A stretch of DNA of 59,290 nucleotides from Liolophura sinensis (taxonomy: Eukaryota > Mollusca > Polyplacophora > Chitonida > Chitonidae), in assembly GCF_032854445.1 (NCBI RefSeq), contig NW_027018197.1, positions 1-59,290 on the forward strand, in the 5' to 3' direction. Below are positions 1-10,473 of the stretch, one piece after another. Position 1 is the first letter of the stretch. Each line of letters starts with the position of its first letter. A program made the position numbers and the translations under genes. The notes beneath the pieces were generated by a model. That model searched no databases, had not been told where the DNA came from, and worked only from the letters and a program-made list of their open reading frames with translations.

Positions 1-3
1 TCT
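1..3. repeat. 3' end of a monomer truncated by the window start
   Basis: The bases TCT immediately before the first AGGCAC match the end of the monomer type that finishes in GCCGTTTCT. The array therefore extends beyond the left edge of the window. Confidence 0.85.
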
Positions 4-557
4 AGGCACGTGATGTTGTCATCAATGATCATTCAATTGTCGCTACAGCCAAAAGTATTGGTGGGAGAGCAACGCGGTTTGCACCATTCGATTTCTCGTC
101 ACAAAATACGTCGGATTAGCCTCTTACCAGCAGCACAGGAACAGTTTTTCCACTTTTTGCATTTTTGCCTGGTCTTTTTGTTAATTGAAATCGGCTACAC
201 TGTACTATGTACCATTGCGACTGGTCATTACTATATTCAACCTTTTGACTATAAGTTATGTGCCCTTCGGTAGCCCAGAAGACGTCAAATCTTTGGGCTA
301 AGCCCATTTAACCTCATCCAGCAATTGTCTTACTTCTAAGTCCAAGACAATCTCAATGTCTTTATCTACGTGTAGAAAAAACCACACCATTTGTACATAA
401 AAAACACAAAGTACTAGATACAGTCTGCTGTAAAAAGTACAATTGAACACTGACCCACATCAATAAGGTGCCAAAAGATGCGGAATTGGGCCAGGCATCG
501 GCAGCTGTTTAAAAAATTGCAAATTTCCCTGGTTTCCATAGAGTATAAGCCGTTGCT

Positions 558-3322
558 AGGCACGTGATGTTGTCATCAATGATCATTTCAATTGTCGCTA
601 CAGCCAAAAGTATTGGTCGGAGAGCAACGCGGATTGCACCATTCGATTTCTCGTCACAAAATACGTCGGATTAGCCTCTTACCAGCAGCACTGGAACAGT
701 TTTTTCCACTTTTGCATTTTTGCCTGGTCTTTTTGTTAATTGAAATCGGCTACACTGTACTATGTACCATCGCGACTAATCATTACTATATTCAACTTTT
801 GACTATAAGTTATGTGCCCTTTGGTAGCCCAGAGACGTCAAATCTTTGGGCTAAAGCCCATTTAACTCACCCAGCAATTGTCTTACTTCTAAGTCCAAGA
901 CAATCTCAATGTCTTTATCTACGTGTAGAAAAACCACACCATTTGTACATAAAAACACAAAGTACTAGATACAGTCTGCTGTAAAAAGTACAATTGAACA
1001 CTGACCCACATCAATAAGGTGCCAATAGATGCGGAATTGGGCCAGGCATCGGCAGCTGTTTAAAAAAATTGCAAATTTCCCTGGTTTCCATAGAGTATAA
1101 GCCGTTGCTAGGCACGTGATTTAGTCATCAATGATCATTCAATTGTCGCTACAGCCAAAAGTATTGGTGGGAGAGCAACGCGGTTTGCACCATTCGATTT
1201 CTCGTCAAAAAATACGTCGGATTAGCCTCTTACCAGCAGCACTGGAACAGTTTTTTCCACTTTTGCATTTTTGCCTGGTCTTTTTGTTAAGTTAATTGAA
1301 ATCGGCTACACTGTACTATGTACCATCGCGACTAATCATTACTATATTCAACTTTTGACTATAAGATATGTGCCCTTTGGTAGCCCAGAAGACGTCAAAT
1401 CTTTGGGCTAAGCCCATTTAACTCACCCAGGCAATTGTCTTACTTCTAAGTCCAAGACAATCTCAATGTCTATTATCTACGTGAGAAAAACCACACCATT
1501 TGTACATAAAAACACAAAGTACTAGATACAGTCTGCTGTAAAAAGTACAATTGAACACTGACCCACATCAATAAGGTGCCAATAGATGCGGAATTGGGCC
1601 AGGCATCGGCAGCTGTTTAAAAAATTGCAAATTTCCCTGGTTTCCATAGAGTATAAGCCGTTGCTAGGCACGTGATTTAGTCATCAATGATCATTCAATT
1701 GTCGCTACAGCCAAAAGTATTGGTGGGAGAGCAACGCGGTTTGCACCATTCGATTTCTCGTCAAAAAATACGTCGGATTAGCCTCTTACCAGCAGCACTG
1801 AACAGTTTTTCCACTTTTGCATTTTTGCCTGGTCTTTTTGTTAATTTAAATCGGCTACACTGTACAATGTACCATCGCGAACTGGTCATTACTATATTCA
1901 ACTTTTGACTATAAGTTATGTGCCCTTCGGTAGCCCAGAAGGACGTCAAATCTTTGGGCTAAGCCCATTTAACTCATCCAGCAATTGTCTTACTTCTAAG
2001 TCCAAGACAATCTCAATGTCTTTATCTACGTGTAGAAAAACCACACCATTTGTACATAAAAAACACAAAGTACTAGATACAGTCTGCTGTAAAAAGTACA
2101 ATTGAACACTGACCCACATCAATAAGGTGCCAAAAGATGCGGAATTGGGGCCAGGCATCGGCAGCTGTTTAAAAAATTGCAAATTTCCCTGGTTTCCATA
2201 GAGTATAAGCCGTTGCTAGGCACGTGATGTTGTCATCAATGATCATTCAATTGTCGCTACAGCCAAAAGTATTGGTCGGAGAGGAACGCGGTTTGCACCA
2301 TTCGATTTCTCGTCAAAAAAATACGTCGGATTAGCCCCTTACCAGCAGCACTGGAACAGTTTTTACATTTTTGCATTTTTGCCTGGTGTTTTTGTTAATT
2401 GAAATCGGCTACACCGTACTATGTACCATCGCGACTGGTCCCATTACTATATATTCAACTTTTGACTATAAGTTATGTGCCCTTTGGTAGCCCAGAAGAC
2501 GTCAAATCTTTGGCTAAGCCCATTTAACTCATCCAGCAATTGTCTTACTTCTAAGTCCAAGACAATCTCAATGTCTTTATCTACGTGTAGAAAAACCACA
2601 CCATTTGTACATAAAAAACACAAAGTACTAGATACAGTCTGCTGTAAAAAGTACAATTGAACACTGACCCACATCAATAAGGTGCCAAAAGATGCGGAAT
2701 TGGGCCAGGCATCGGCAGCTGTTTAAAAAATTGCAAATTTCCCTGTTTCCATGGAGTAAGAGCCGTTTCTAGGCACGTGATGTTGTCATCAATGATCATT
2801 CAATTGTCGCTACAGCCAAAAGTATTGGTGGGAGAGCAACGCGGTTTTGCACCATTCGATTTCTCGTCACAAAATACGTCGGATTAGCCTCTAACCCAGC
2901 AGCACAGGAACAGTTTTTTCCACTTTTGCATTTTTGCCTGGGTCTTTTTGTTAATTGAAATCGGCTACACTGTACTATGTACCATTGCGACTGGTCATTA
3001 CTATATTCAACTTTTGACTATAAGTTATGTGCCCTTCGGTAGCCAGAAGACGTCAAATCTTTGGGCTAAGCCCATTTAACTCATCCAGCAATTGTCTTAC
3101 TTCTAAGTCCAAGACAATCTCAATGTCTTTATCTACGTGTAGAAAAACCACACCATTTGTACATAAAAAACACAAAGTACTAGATACAGTCTGCTGTAAA
3201 AAGTACAATTGAACACTGCCCACATCAATAAGGTGCCAAAAGATGCGGAATTGGGCCAGGCATCGGCAGCTGTTTAAAAAATTGCAAATTTCCCTGGTTT
3301 CCATAGAGTATAAGCCGTTGCT
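558..3322. repeat. Delta-(epsilon)-gamma-beta-alpha cassette 1
   Basis: Monomers 558 (delta), 1110 (epsilon, an extra unit with GGTGGGAG and ATAAGATATG), 1666 (gamma), 2218 (beta, with GAGGAACGCGG) and 2771 (alpha) follow the order of the interior cassette at 8275, with one monomer inserted. Many one-base indels are superimposed. Confidence 0.82.
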
Positions 3323-4976
3323 AGGCACGTGATGTTGTCATCAATGATCATTCAATTGTCGCTACAGCCAAAAGTATTGGTCGGAGAGCAACGCGGATTG
3401 CACCATTCGATTTCTCGTCACAAAATACGTCGGATTAGCCTCTTACCAGCAGCACTGGAACAGTTTTTCCACTTTTGCATTTTTGCCTGGTCTTTTTGTT
3501 AATTGAAATCGGCTACACTGTACTATGTACCATCGCGACTATCATTACTATATTCAACTTTTGACTATAAGTTATGTGCCCTTTGGTAGCCCAGAAGACG
3601 TCAAATCTTTGGGCTAAGCCCATTTAACTCACCCAGCAATTGTCTTACTTCTAAGTCCAAGACAATCTCAATGTCTTTATCTACGTGTAGAAAAACCACA
3701 CCATTTGTACATAAAAACACAAAGTACTAGATACAGTCTGCTGTAAAAAGTACAATTGAACACTGACCCACATCAATAAGGTGCCAATAGATGCGGAATT
3801 GGGCCAGGCATCGGCAGCTGTTTAAAAAATTGCAAATTTCCCTGGTTTCCATAGAGTATAAGCCGTTGCTAGGCACGTGATTTAGTCATCAATGATCATT
3901 CAATTTGTCGCTACAGCCAAAAGTATGGTGGGAGAGCAACGCGGTTTGCACCATTCGATTTCTCGTCAAAAAATACGTCGGATTAGCCTCTTACCAGCAG
4001 CACTGGAACAGTTTTTCCACTTTTGCATTTTTGCCTGGTCTTTTTGTTAATTTAAATCGGCTACACTGTACAATGTACCATCGCGACTGGTCATTACTAT
4101 ATTCAACTTTTGACTATAAGTTATGTGCCCTTCGGTAGCCCAGAAGACGTCAAATCTTTGGGCTAAGCCCATTTAACTCATCCAGCAATTGTCTTACTTC
4201 TAAGTCCAAGACAATCTCAATGTCTTTATCTACGTGTAGAAAAACCACACCATTTGTACATAAAAAACACAAAGTACTAGATACAGTCTGCTGTAAAAAG
4301 TACAATTGAACACTGACCCACATCAATAAGGTGCCAAAAGATGCGGAATTGGGCCAGGCATCGGCAGCTGTTTAAAAAATTGCAAATTTCCCTGGTTTCC
4401 ATAGAGTATAAGCCGTTGCTTAGGCACGTTGATGTTGTCATCAATGATCATTCAATTGTCGCTACAGCCAAAAGTATTGGTCGGAGAGGAACGCGGTTTG
4501 CACCATTCGATTTCTCGTCAAAAAATACGTCGGATTAGCCCCTTACCAGCAGCACTGGAACAGGTTTTTTACATTTTTGCATTTTTGCCTGGTGTTTTTG
4601 TTAATTGAAATCGGCTACACCGTACTATGTACCATCGCGACTGGTCATTACTATATTCAACTTTTGACTATAAGTTATGTGCCCTTTGGTAGCCCAGAAG
4701 ACGTCAAATCTTTGGGCTAAGCCCATTTAACTCCATCCAGCAATTGTCTTACTTCTAAGTCCATTGACAATCTCAATGTCTTTATCTACGTGTAGAAAAA
4801 CCACACCATTTGTACATAAAAAACACAAAGTACTAGATACAGTCTGCTGTAAAAAGTACAATTGAACACTGACCCACATCAATAAGGTGCCAAAAGATGC
4901 GGAATTGGGCCAGGCATCGGCAGCTGTTTAAAAAATTGCAAATTTCCCTGGTTTCCATGGAGTAAGAGCCGTTTCT
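3323..4976. repeat. Delta-gamma-beta cassette 2 (alpha missing)
   Basis: Monomers 3323 (delta), 3871 (gamma) and 4422 (beta, GAGGAACGCGG) follow directly after the alpha of cassette 1. The expected alpha at 4977 is replaced by a GCGACTAATC-type monomer without GCACAGG. Confidence 0.82.
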
Positions 4977-7728
4977 AGGCACGTGATGTTGTCATCAATG
5001 ATCATTCAATTGTCGCTACAGCCAAAAGTATTGGTCGGAGAGCAACGCGGTTTGCACCATTCGATTTCTCGTCACAAAATACGTCGGATTAGCCTCTTAC
5101 CAGCAGCACTGGAACAGTTTTTCCACTTTTGCATTTTTGCCTGGTCTTTTTGTTAATTGAAATCGGCTACACTGTACTATGTACCATCGCGACTAATCAT
5201 TACTATATTCAACTTTTGACTATAAGTTATGTGCCCTTTGGTAGCCCAGAAGACGTCAAATCTTTGGGCTAAGCCTATTTAACTCACCCAGCAATTGTCT
5301 TACTTCTAAGTCCAAGACAATCTCAATGTCTTTATCTACGTGTAGAAAAACCACACCATTTGTACATAAAAAACACAAAGTACTAGATACAGTCTGCTGT
5401 GAAAAGTACAATTGAACACTGACCCACATCAATAAGGTGACAATAGATGCGGAATTGGGCCAGGCATCGGCAGCTGTTTAATAAATTGCAAATTTCCCTG
5501 GTTTCCATAGAGTATAAGCCGTTGCTAGGCACGTGATTTAGTCATTAATGCTCATTCAATTGTCGCTACAGCCAAAAGTATTGGTCGGAGAGCAACGCGG
5601 ATTGCACCATTCGATTTCTCGTCACAAAATACGTCGGATTAGCCTCTTACCAGCAGCACTGGAACAGTTTTTCCACTTTTGCATTTTTGCCTGGTCTTTT
5701 TGTTCATTGAAATCGGCTACACTGTACTATGTACCATCGCGACTAATCATTACTATATTCAACTTTTGACTATAAGTTATGTGCCCTTTGGTAGCCCAGA
5801 AGACGTCAAATCTTTGGGCTAAGCCCATTTAACTCACTAAGCAATTGTCTTACTTCTAAGTCCAAGACAATCTCAATGTCTTTATCTACGTGTAGAAAAA
5901 CCACACCATTTGTACATAAAAACACAAAGTACTAGATACAGTCTGCTGTAAAAAGTACAATTGAACACTGACCCACATCAATAAGGTGCCAATAGATGCG
6001 GAATTGGGCCAGGCATCGGCAGCTGTTTAAAAAATTGCAAATTTCCCTGGTTTCCATAGAGTATAAGCCGTTGCTAGGCACGTGATTTAGTCATCAATGA
6101 TCATTCAATTGTCGGTACAGCCAAAAGTATTGGTCGGAGAGCAACGCGGATTGCACCATTCGATTTCTCGTCACAAAATACGTCGGATTAGCCTCTTACC
6201 AGCAGCACTGGAACAGTTTTTCCACTTTTGCATTTTTGCCTGGTCTTTTTGTTGATTGAAATCGGCTACACTGTACTATGTACCATCGCGACTAATCATT
6301 ACTATATTCAACTTTTGACTATAAGTTATGTGCCCTTCGGTACCAAAGAAGACGTCAAATCTTTGGGCTAAGCCCATTTAACTCATCCAGCAATTGTCTT
6401 ACTTCTAAGTCCAAGACAATCTCAATGTCTTTATCTACGTGTAGAAAAACCACATTATTTGTACATAAAAAACACAAAGTACTAGATACAGTCTGCTGTA
6501 AAAAGTACAATTGAACACTGACCCACATCAATAAGGTGCCAAAAGATGCGGAATTGGGCCAGGCATCGGCAGCTGTTTAAAAAATTGCAAATTTCCCTGG
6601 TTTCCATAGAGTATAAGCCGTTGCTAGGCACGTGATGTTGTCATCAATGATCATTCAATTGTCGCTACAGCCAAAAGTATTGGTCGGAGAGCAACGCGGT
6701 TTGCACCATTCGATTTCTCGTCACAAAATCCGTCGGATTAGCCTCTTACCAGCAGCATTGGAACAGTTTTTCCACTTTTGCATTTTTGCCTGGTCTTTTT
6801 GTTAATTGAAATCGGCTACACTGTACTATGTACCATCGCGACTAATCATTACTATATTCAACTTTTGACTATAAGTTATGTGCAATTTGGTAGCCCAGAA
6901 GACGTCAAATCTTTGGGCTAAGCCCATTTAACTCATCCAGCAATTGTCTTACTTCTAAGTCCAAGACAATCTCAATGTCTGTATCTACGTGTAGAAAAAC
7001 CACACCATTTGTACATAAAAAACACAAAGTACTAGATACAGTGTGCTGTAAAAAGTACAATTGAACACTGACCCACATCAATAAGGTGCCAAAAGATGCG
7101 GAATTGGGCCAGGCATCGGCAGCTGTTTAAAAAATTGCAAATTTGCCTGGTTTCCATGGAGTAAGAGCCGTTTCTAGGCACGTGATGTTGTCATCAATGA
7201 TCATTCAATTGTCGCTACAGCCAAAAGTATTGGTCGGAGAGCAACGCGGTTTGCACCATTCGATTTCTCGTCACAAAATACGTCGGATTAGCCTCTTACC
7301 AGCAGCACTGGAACAGTTTTTCCACTTTTGCATTTTTGCCTGGTCTTTTTGTTAATTGAAATCGGCTACACTGTACTATGTACCATAGCGACTGGTCATT
7401 ACTATATTCAACTTTTGACTATAAGTTATGTGCCCTTCGGTAGCCCAGAAGATGTCAAATCTTTGGGCTAAGCCCATTTAACTCATCCAGCAATTGTCTT
7501 ACTTCTAAGTCCAAGACAATCTCAATGTCTTTATCTACGTGTAGAAAAACCACACCATTTGTACATAAAAAACACAAAGTACTAGATACAGTCTGCTGTA
7601 AAAAGTACAATTGAACACTGACCCACATCAATAAGGTGCCAAAAGATGCGGAATTGGGCCAGGCATCGGCAGCTGTTTAAAAAATTGCAAATTTCCCTGG
7701 TTTCCATAGAGTATAAGCCGTTGCTAGG

Positions 7729-7734
7729 CACGTG
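7729..7734. other. CACGTG palindrome in each monomer
   Basis: Nearly every monomer starts with GGCACGTGAT. CACGTG is a known core site for basic helix-loop-helix proteins, but no binding can be claimed here. Exceptions include GCACATGATG at 19272, GCACGTAATA at 30822 and GCACGTTGATG at 4422. GCACGTGCTG at 40715, 46216 and 50617 keeps the core. Confidence 0.6.
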
Positions 7735-7745
7735 ATGTTGTCATC

Positions 7746-7755
7746 AATGATCATT
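7746..7755. repeat. 10-bp perfect palindrome AATGATCATT
   Basis: AATGATCATT is its own reverse complement and is present in almost all monomers about 20 bp after the unit start. It is broken in unit 5527 (AATGCTCATT). It may be a protein-binding dyad or chance; nothing in the sequence decides this. Confidence 0.7.
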
Positions 7756-7866
7756 CAATTGTCGCTACAGCCAAAAGTATTGGTCGGAGAGCAACGCGGT
7801 TTGCACCATTCGATTTCTCGTCACAAAATACGTCGGATTAGCCTCTTACCAGCAGCACTGGAACAG

Positions 7867-7900
7867 TTTTTCCACTTTTGCATTTTTGCCTGGTCTTTTT
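7867..7900. other. T-tract cluster
   Basis: Four runs of four or five T lie at 7867-7871, 7876-7879, 7883-7887 and 7896-7900. Spacing is only roughly helical. Such runs can stiffen or bend DNA and affect nucleosome placement. The beta subtype changes the first pair to TTTTTACATTTTTGC. Confidence 0.6.
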
Positions 7901-7990
7901 GTTAATTGAAATCGGCTACACTGTACTATGTACCATCGCGACTAATCATTACTATATTCAACTTTTGACTATAAGATATGTGCCCTTCGG

Positions 7991-8025
7991 TAGCCCAGAA
8001 GACGTCAAATCTTTGGGCTAAGCCC
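7991..8025. repeat. Bulged hairpin overlapping a second interrupted palindrome
   Basis: TAGCCCA at 7991-7997 pairs with TGGGCTA at 8014-8020, and after a one-base bulge AAG pairs with CTT, leaving a 9-base loop. The right arm also belongs to GGGCT-A-AGCCC at 8015-8025, so the two foldings exclude each other. The GGTACCCC subtype has one C-C mismatch in the long stem. The GGTACCAAAG subtype loses it but gains CCAAAG pairing with CTTTGG. Potential structure is seen in sequence only. Confidence 0.65.
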
Positions 8026-8042
8026 ATTTAACTCACCCAGCG

Positions 8043-8081
8043 ATTGTCTTACTTCTAAGTCCAAGACAATCTCAATGTCTT
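8043..8081. repeat. Nested, mutually exclusive inverted repeats
   Basis: ATTGTCTT at 8043-8050 is the exact reverse complement of AAGACAAT at 8063-8070. The same AAGACA can instead pair with TGTCTT at 8076-8081. A small CTTA/TAAG hairpin lies within the first loop. Units with TCCACGACAAT keep six pairs of the first stem and four of the second. This arrangement recurs in nearly all monomers. Confidence 0.65.
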
Positions 8082-8094
8082 TATCTACGTGTAG

Positions 8095-8233
8095 AAAAAC
8101 CACACCATTTGTACATAAAAACACAAAGTACTAGATACAGTCTGCTGTAAAAAGTACAATTGAACACTGACCCACATCAATAAGGTGCCAATAGATGCGG
8201 AATTGGGCCAGGCATCGGCAGCTGTTTAAAAAA
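8095..8233. other. A-tract zone in the second half of the monomer
   Basis: Runs of A lie at 8095-8099, 8117-8121, 8149-8153 and 8228-8233 on the same strand that carries T-tracts in the first half. The second run is five A in some subtypes and six in others, which is a main cause of the 549 versus 550 length classes. Confidence 0.6.
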
Positions 8234-8274
8234 TTGCAAATTTCCCTGGTTTCCATAGAGTATAAGCCGTTGCT

Positions 8275-10473
8275 AGGCACGTGATTTAGTCATCAATGAT
8301 CATTCAATTGTCGCTACAGCCAAAAGTATTGGTCGGAGAGCAACGCGGATTGCACCATTCGATTTCTCGTCACAAAATACGTCGGATTAGCCTCTTACCA
8401 GCAGCACTGGAACAGTTTTTCCACTTTTGCATTTTTGCCTGGTCTTTTTGTTAATTGAAATCGGCTACACTGTACTATGTACCATCGCGACTAATCATTA
8501 CTATATTCAACTTTTGACTATAAGTTATGTGCCCTTTGGTAGCCCAGAAGACGTCAAATCTTTGGGCTAAGCCCATTTAACTCACCCAGCAATTGTCTTA
8601 CTTCTAAGTCCAAGACAATCTCAATGTCTTTATCTACGTGTAGAAAAACCACACCATTTGTACATAAAAACACAAAGTACTAGATACAGTCTGCTGTAAA
8701 AAGTACAATTGAACACTGACCCACATCAATAAGGTGCCAATAGATGCGGAATTGGGCCAGGCATCGGCAGCTGTTTAAAAAATTGCAAATTTCCCTGGTT
8801 TCCATAGAGTATAAGCCGTTGCTAGGCACGTGATTTAGTCATCAATGATCATTCAATTGTCGCTACAGCCAAAAGTATTGGTGGGAGAGCAACGCGGTTT
8901 GCACCATTCGATTTCTCGTCAAAAAATACGTCGGATTAGCCTCTTACCAGCAGCACTGGAACAGTTTTTCCACTTTTGCATTTTTGCCTGGTCTTTTTGT
9001 TAATTTAAATCGGCTACACTGTACAATGTACCATCGCGACTGGTCATTACTATATTCAACTTTTGACTATAAGTTATGTGCCCTTCGGTAGCCCAGAAGA
9101 CGTCAAATCTTTGGGCTAAGCCCATTTAACTCATCCAGCAATTGTCTTACTTCTAAGTCCAAGACAATCTCAATGTCTTTATCTACGTGTAGAAAAACCA
9201 CACCATTTGTACATAAAAAACACAAAGTACTAGATACAGTCTGCTGTAAAAAGTACAATTGAACACTGACCCACATCAATAAGGTGCCAAAAGATGCGGA
9301 ATTGGGCCAGGCATCGGCAGCTGTTTAAAAAATTGCAAATTTTCCTGGTTTCCATAGAGTATAAGCCGTTGCTAGGCACGTGATGTTGTCATCAATGATC
9401 ATTCAATTGTCGCTACAGCCAAAAGTATTGGTCGGAGAGGAACGCGGTTTGCACCATTCGATTTCTCGTCAAAAAATACGTCGGATTAGCCCCTTACCAG
9501 CAGCACTGGAACAGTTTTTACATTTTTGCATTTTTGCCTGGTGTTTTTGTTAATTGAAATCGGCTACACCGTACTATGTACCATCGCGACTGGTCATTAC
9601 TATATTCAACTTTTGACTATAAGTTATGTGCCCTTTGGTAGCCCAGAAGACGTCAAATCTTTGGGCTAAGCCCATTTAACTCATCCAGCAATTGTCTTAC
9701 TTCTAAGTCCAAGACAATCTCAATGTCTTTATCTACGTGTAGAAAAACCACACCATTTGTACATAAAAAACACAAAGTACTAGATACAGTCTGCTGTAAA
9801 AAGTACAATTGAACACTGACCCACATCAATAAGGTGCCAAAAGATGCGGAATTGGGCCAGGCATCGGCAGCTGTTTAAAAAATTGCAAATTTCCCTGGTT
9901 TCCATGGAGTAAGAGCCGTTTCTAGGCACGTGATGTTGTCATCAATGATCATTCAATTGTCGCTACAGCCAAAAGTATTGGTGGGAGAGCAACGCGGTTT
10001 GCACCATTCGATTTCTCGTCACAAAATACGTCGGATTAGCCTCTTACCAGCAGCACAGGAACAGTTTTTCCACTTTTGCATTTTTGCCTGGTCTTTTTGT
10101 TAATTGAAATCGGCTACACTGTACTATGTACCATTGCGACTGGTCATTACTATATTCAACTTTTGACTATAAGTTATGTGCCCTTCGGTAGCCCAGAAGA
10201 CGTCAAATCTTTGGGCTAAGCCCATTTAACTCATCCAGCAATTGTCTTACTTCTAAGTCCAAGACAATCTCAATGTCTTTATCTACGTGTAGAAAAACCA
10301 CACCATTTGTACATAAAAAACACAAAGTACTAGATACAGTCTGCTGTAAAAAGTACAATTGAACACTGACCCACATCAATAAGGTGCCAAAAGATGCGGA
10401 ATTGGGCCAGGCATCGGCAGCTGTTTAAAAAATTGCAAATTTCCCTGGTTTCCATAGAGTATAAGCCGTTGCT
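8275..10473. repeat. Delta-gamma-beta-alpha cassette 3 (complete)
   Basis: Monomers 8275, 8824, 9374 and 9924 carry in order GCGGATTGC/GCGACTAATC, TAATTTAAATCGG/GTACAATG, GAGGAACGCGG/TTTTTACATTTTTGC/ACACCGTAC and GCACAGGAAC/CCATTGCGAC. This is the cleanest example of the four-monomer unit. Confidence 0.88.

Larger units (their letters stand above)
1..4976. repeat. Monomers 1-9, indel-rich left end of array
   Basis: Starts are 4, 558, 1110, 1666, 2218, 2771, 3323, 3871 and 4422. Unit lengths are uneven (554, 552, 556, 552, 553, 552, 548, 551, 555) because of many one-base insertions, mostly lengthened homopolymers. In substitutions these units match interior copies: 1666, 2218 and 2771 carry the same linked variants as 8824, 9374 and 9924. 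The order is alpha, delta, epsilon, gamma, beta, alpha, delta, gamma, beta. Gamma has TAATTTAAATCGG and GTACAATGTACC. Beta has CCCCTTACC, TTTTTACATTTTTGC, GGTGTTTTTG and ACACCGTAC. Alpha has GGTGGGAG, GCACAGGAAC and CCATTGCGAC. Delta has GCGGATTGC with GCGACTAATC. Confidence 0.92.
4977..8274. repeat. Monomers 10-15, mixed subtypes
   Basis: Starts are 4977, 5527, 6076, 6626, 7176 and 7726, with regular lengths of 549 or 550. Most units carry the GCGACTAATC form with TCGTCACAAAATACG. Private variants are frequent: ATTAATGCTCATT, which breaks the 10-bp palindrome in unit 5527; GTCGGTACAG and GGTACCAAAG in 6076; GTGCAATTTGG and GTGTGCTG in 6626; CCATAGCGAC in 7176. No multi-monomer cassette is obvious here apart from the general family resemblance. 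Confidence 0.9.
7726..8274. repeat. Representative monomer (549 bp)
   Basis: This copy lies in a clean stretch and serves as a reference for the parts of the unit. In order it holds CACGTG at 7729-7734, the palindrome AATGATCATT at 7746-7755, a T-tract zone at 7867-7900, a bulged hairpin at 7991-8020 overlapping GGGCTAAGCCC at 8015-8025, a nested inverted-repeat group at 8043-8081, A-tracts at 8095-8099, 8117-8121, 8149-8153 and 8228-8233, and TATAAG at 8261-8266. CAATTG occurs several times per unit in most copies. I count 19 CpG dinucleotides here. No promoter, splice or polyadenylation arrangement is evident, and neither strand holds a long reading frame. Confidence 0.93.

Noticed and set aside
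7799-7815. CENP-B box around CCATTCGATTTCTCGTC
   Set aside because: TTCG is present but the required A and CGGG positions do not match.
7991-8003. RNA polymerase III A box in TAGCCCAGAAG, hinting at a tRNA-derived repeat
   Set aside because: The match is partial, no GGTTCGA-like B box follows at a usable distance, and the weak ATTCGATTTC match lies upstream in the wrong order.
8261-8266. TATAAG as a promoter in each monomer
   Set aside because: It is present only in one junction subtype, has no supporting elements, and a similar ACTATAAG occurs elsewhere in the unit; not enough to annotate as regulatory.
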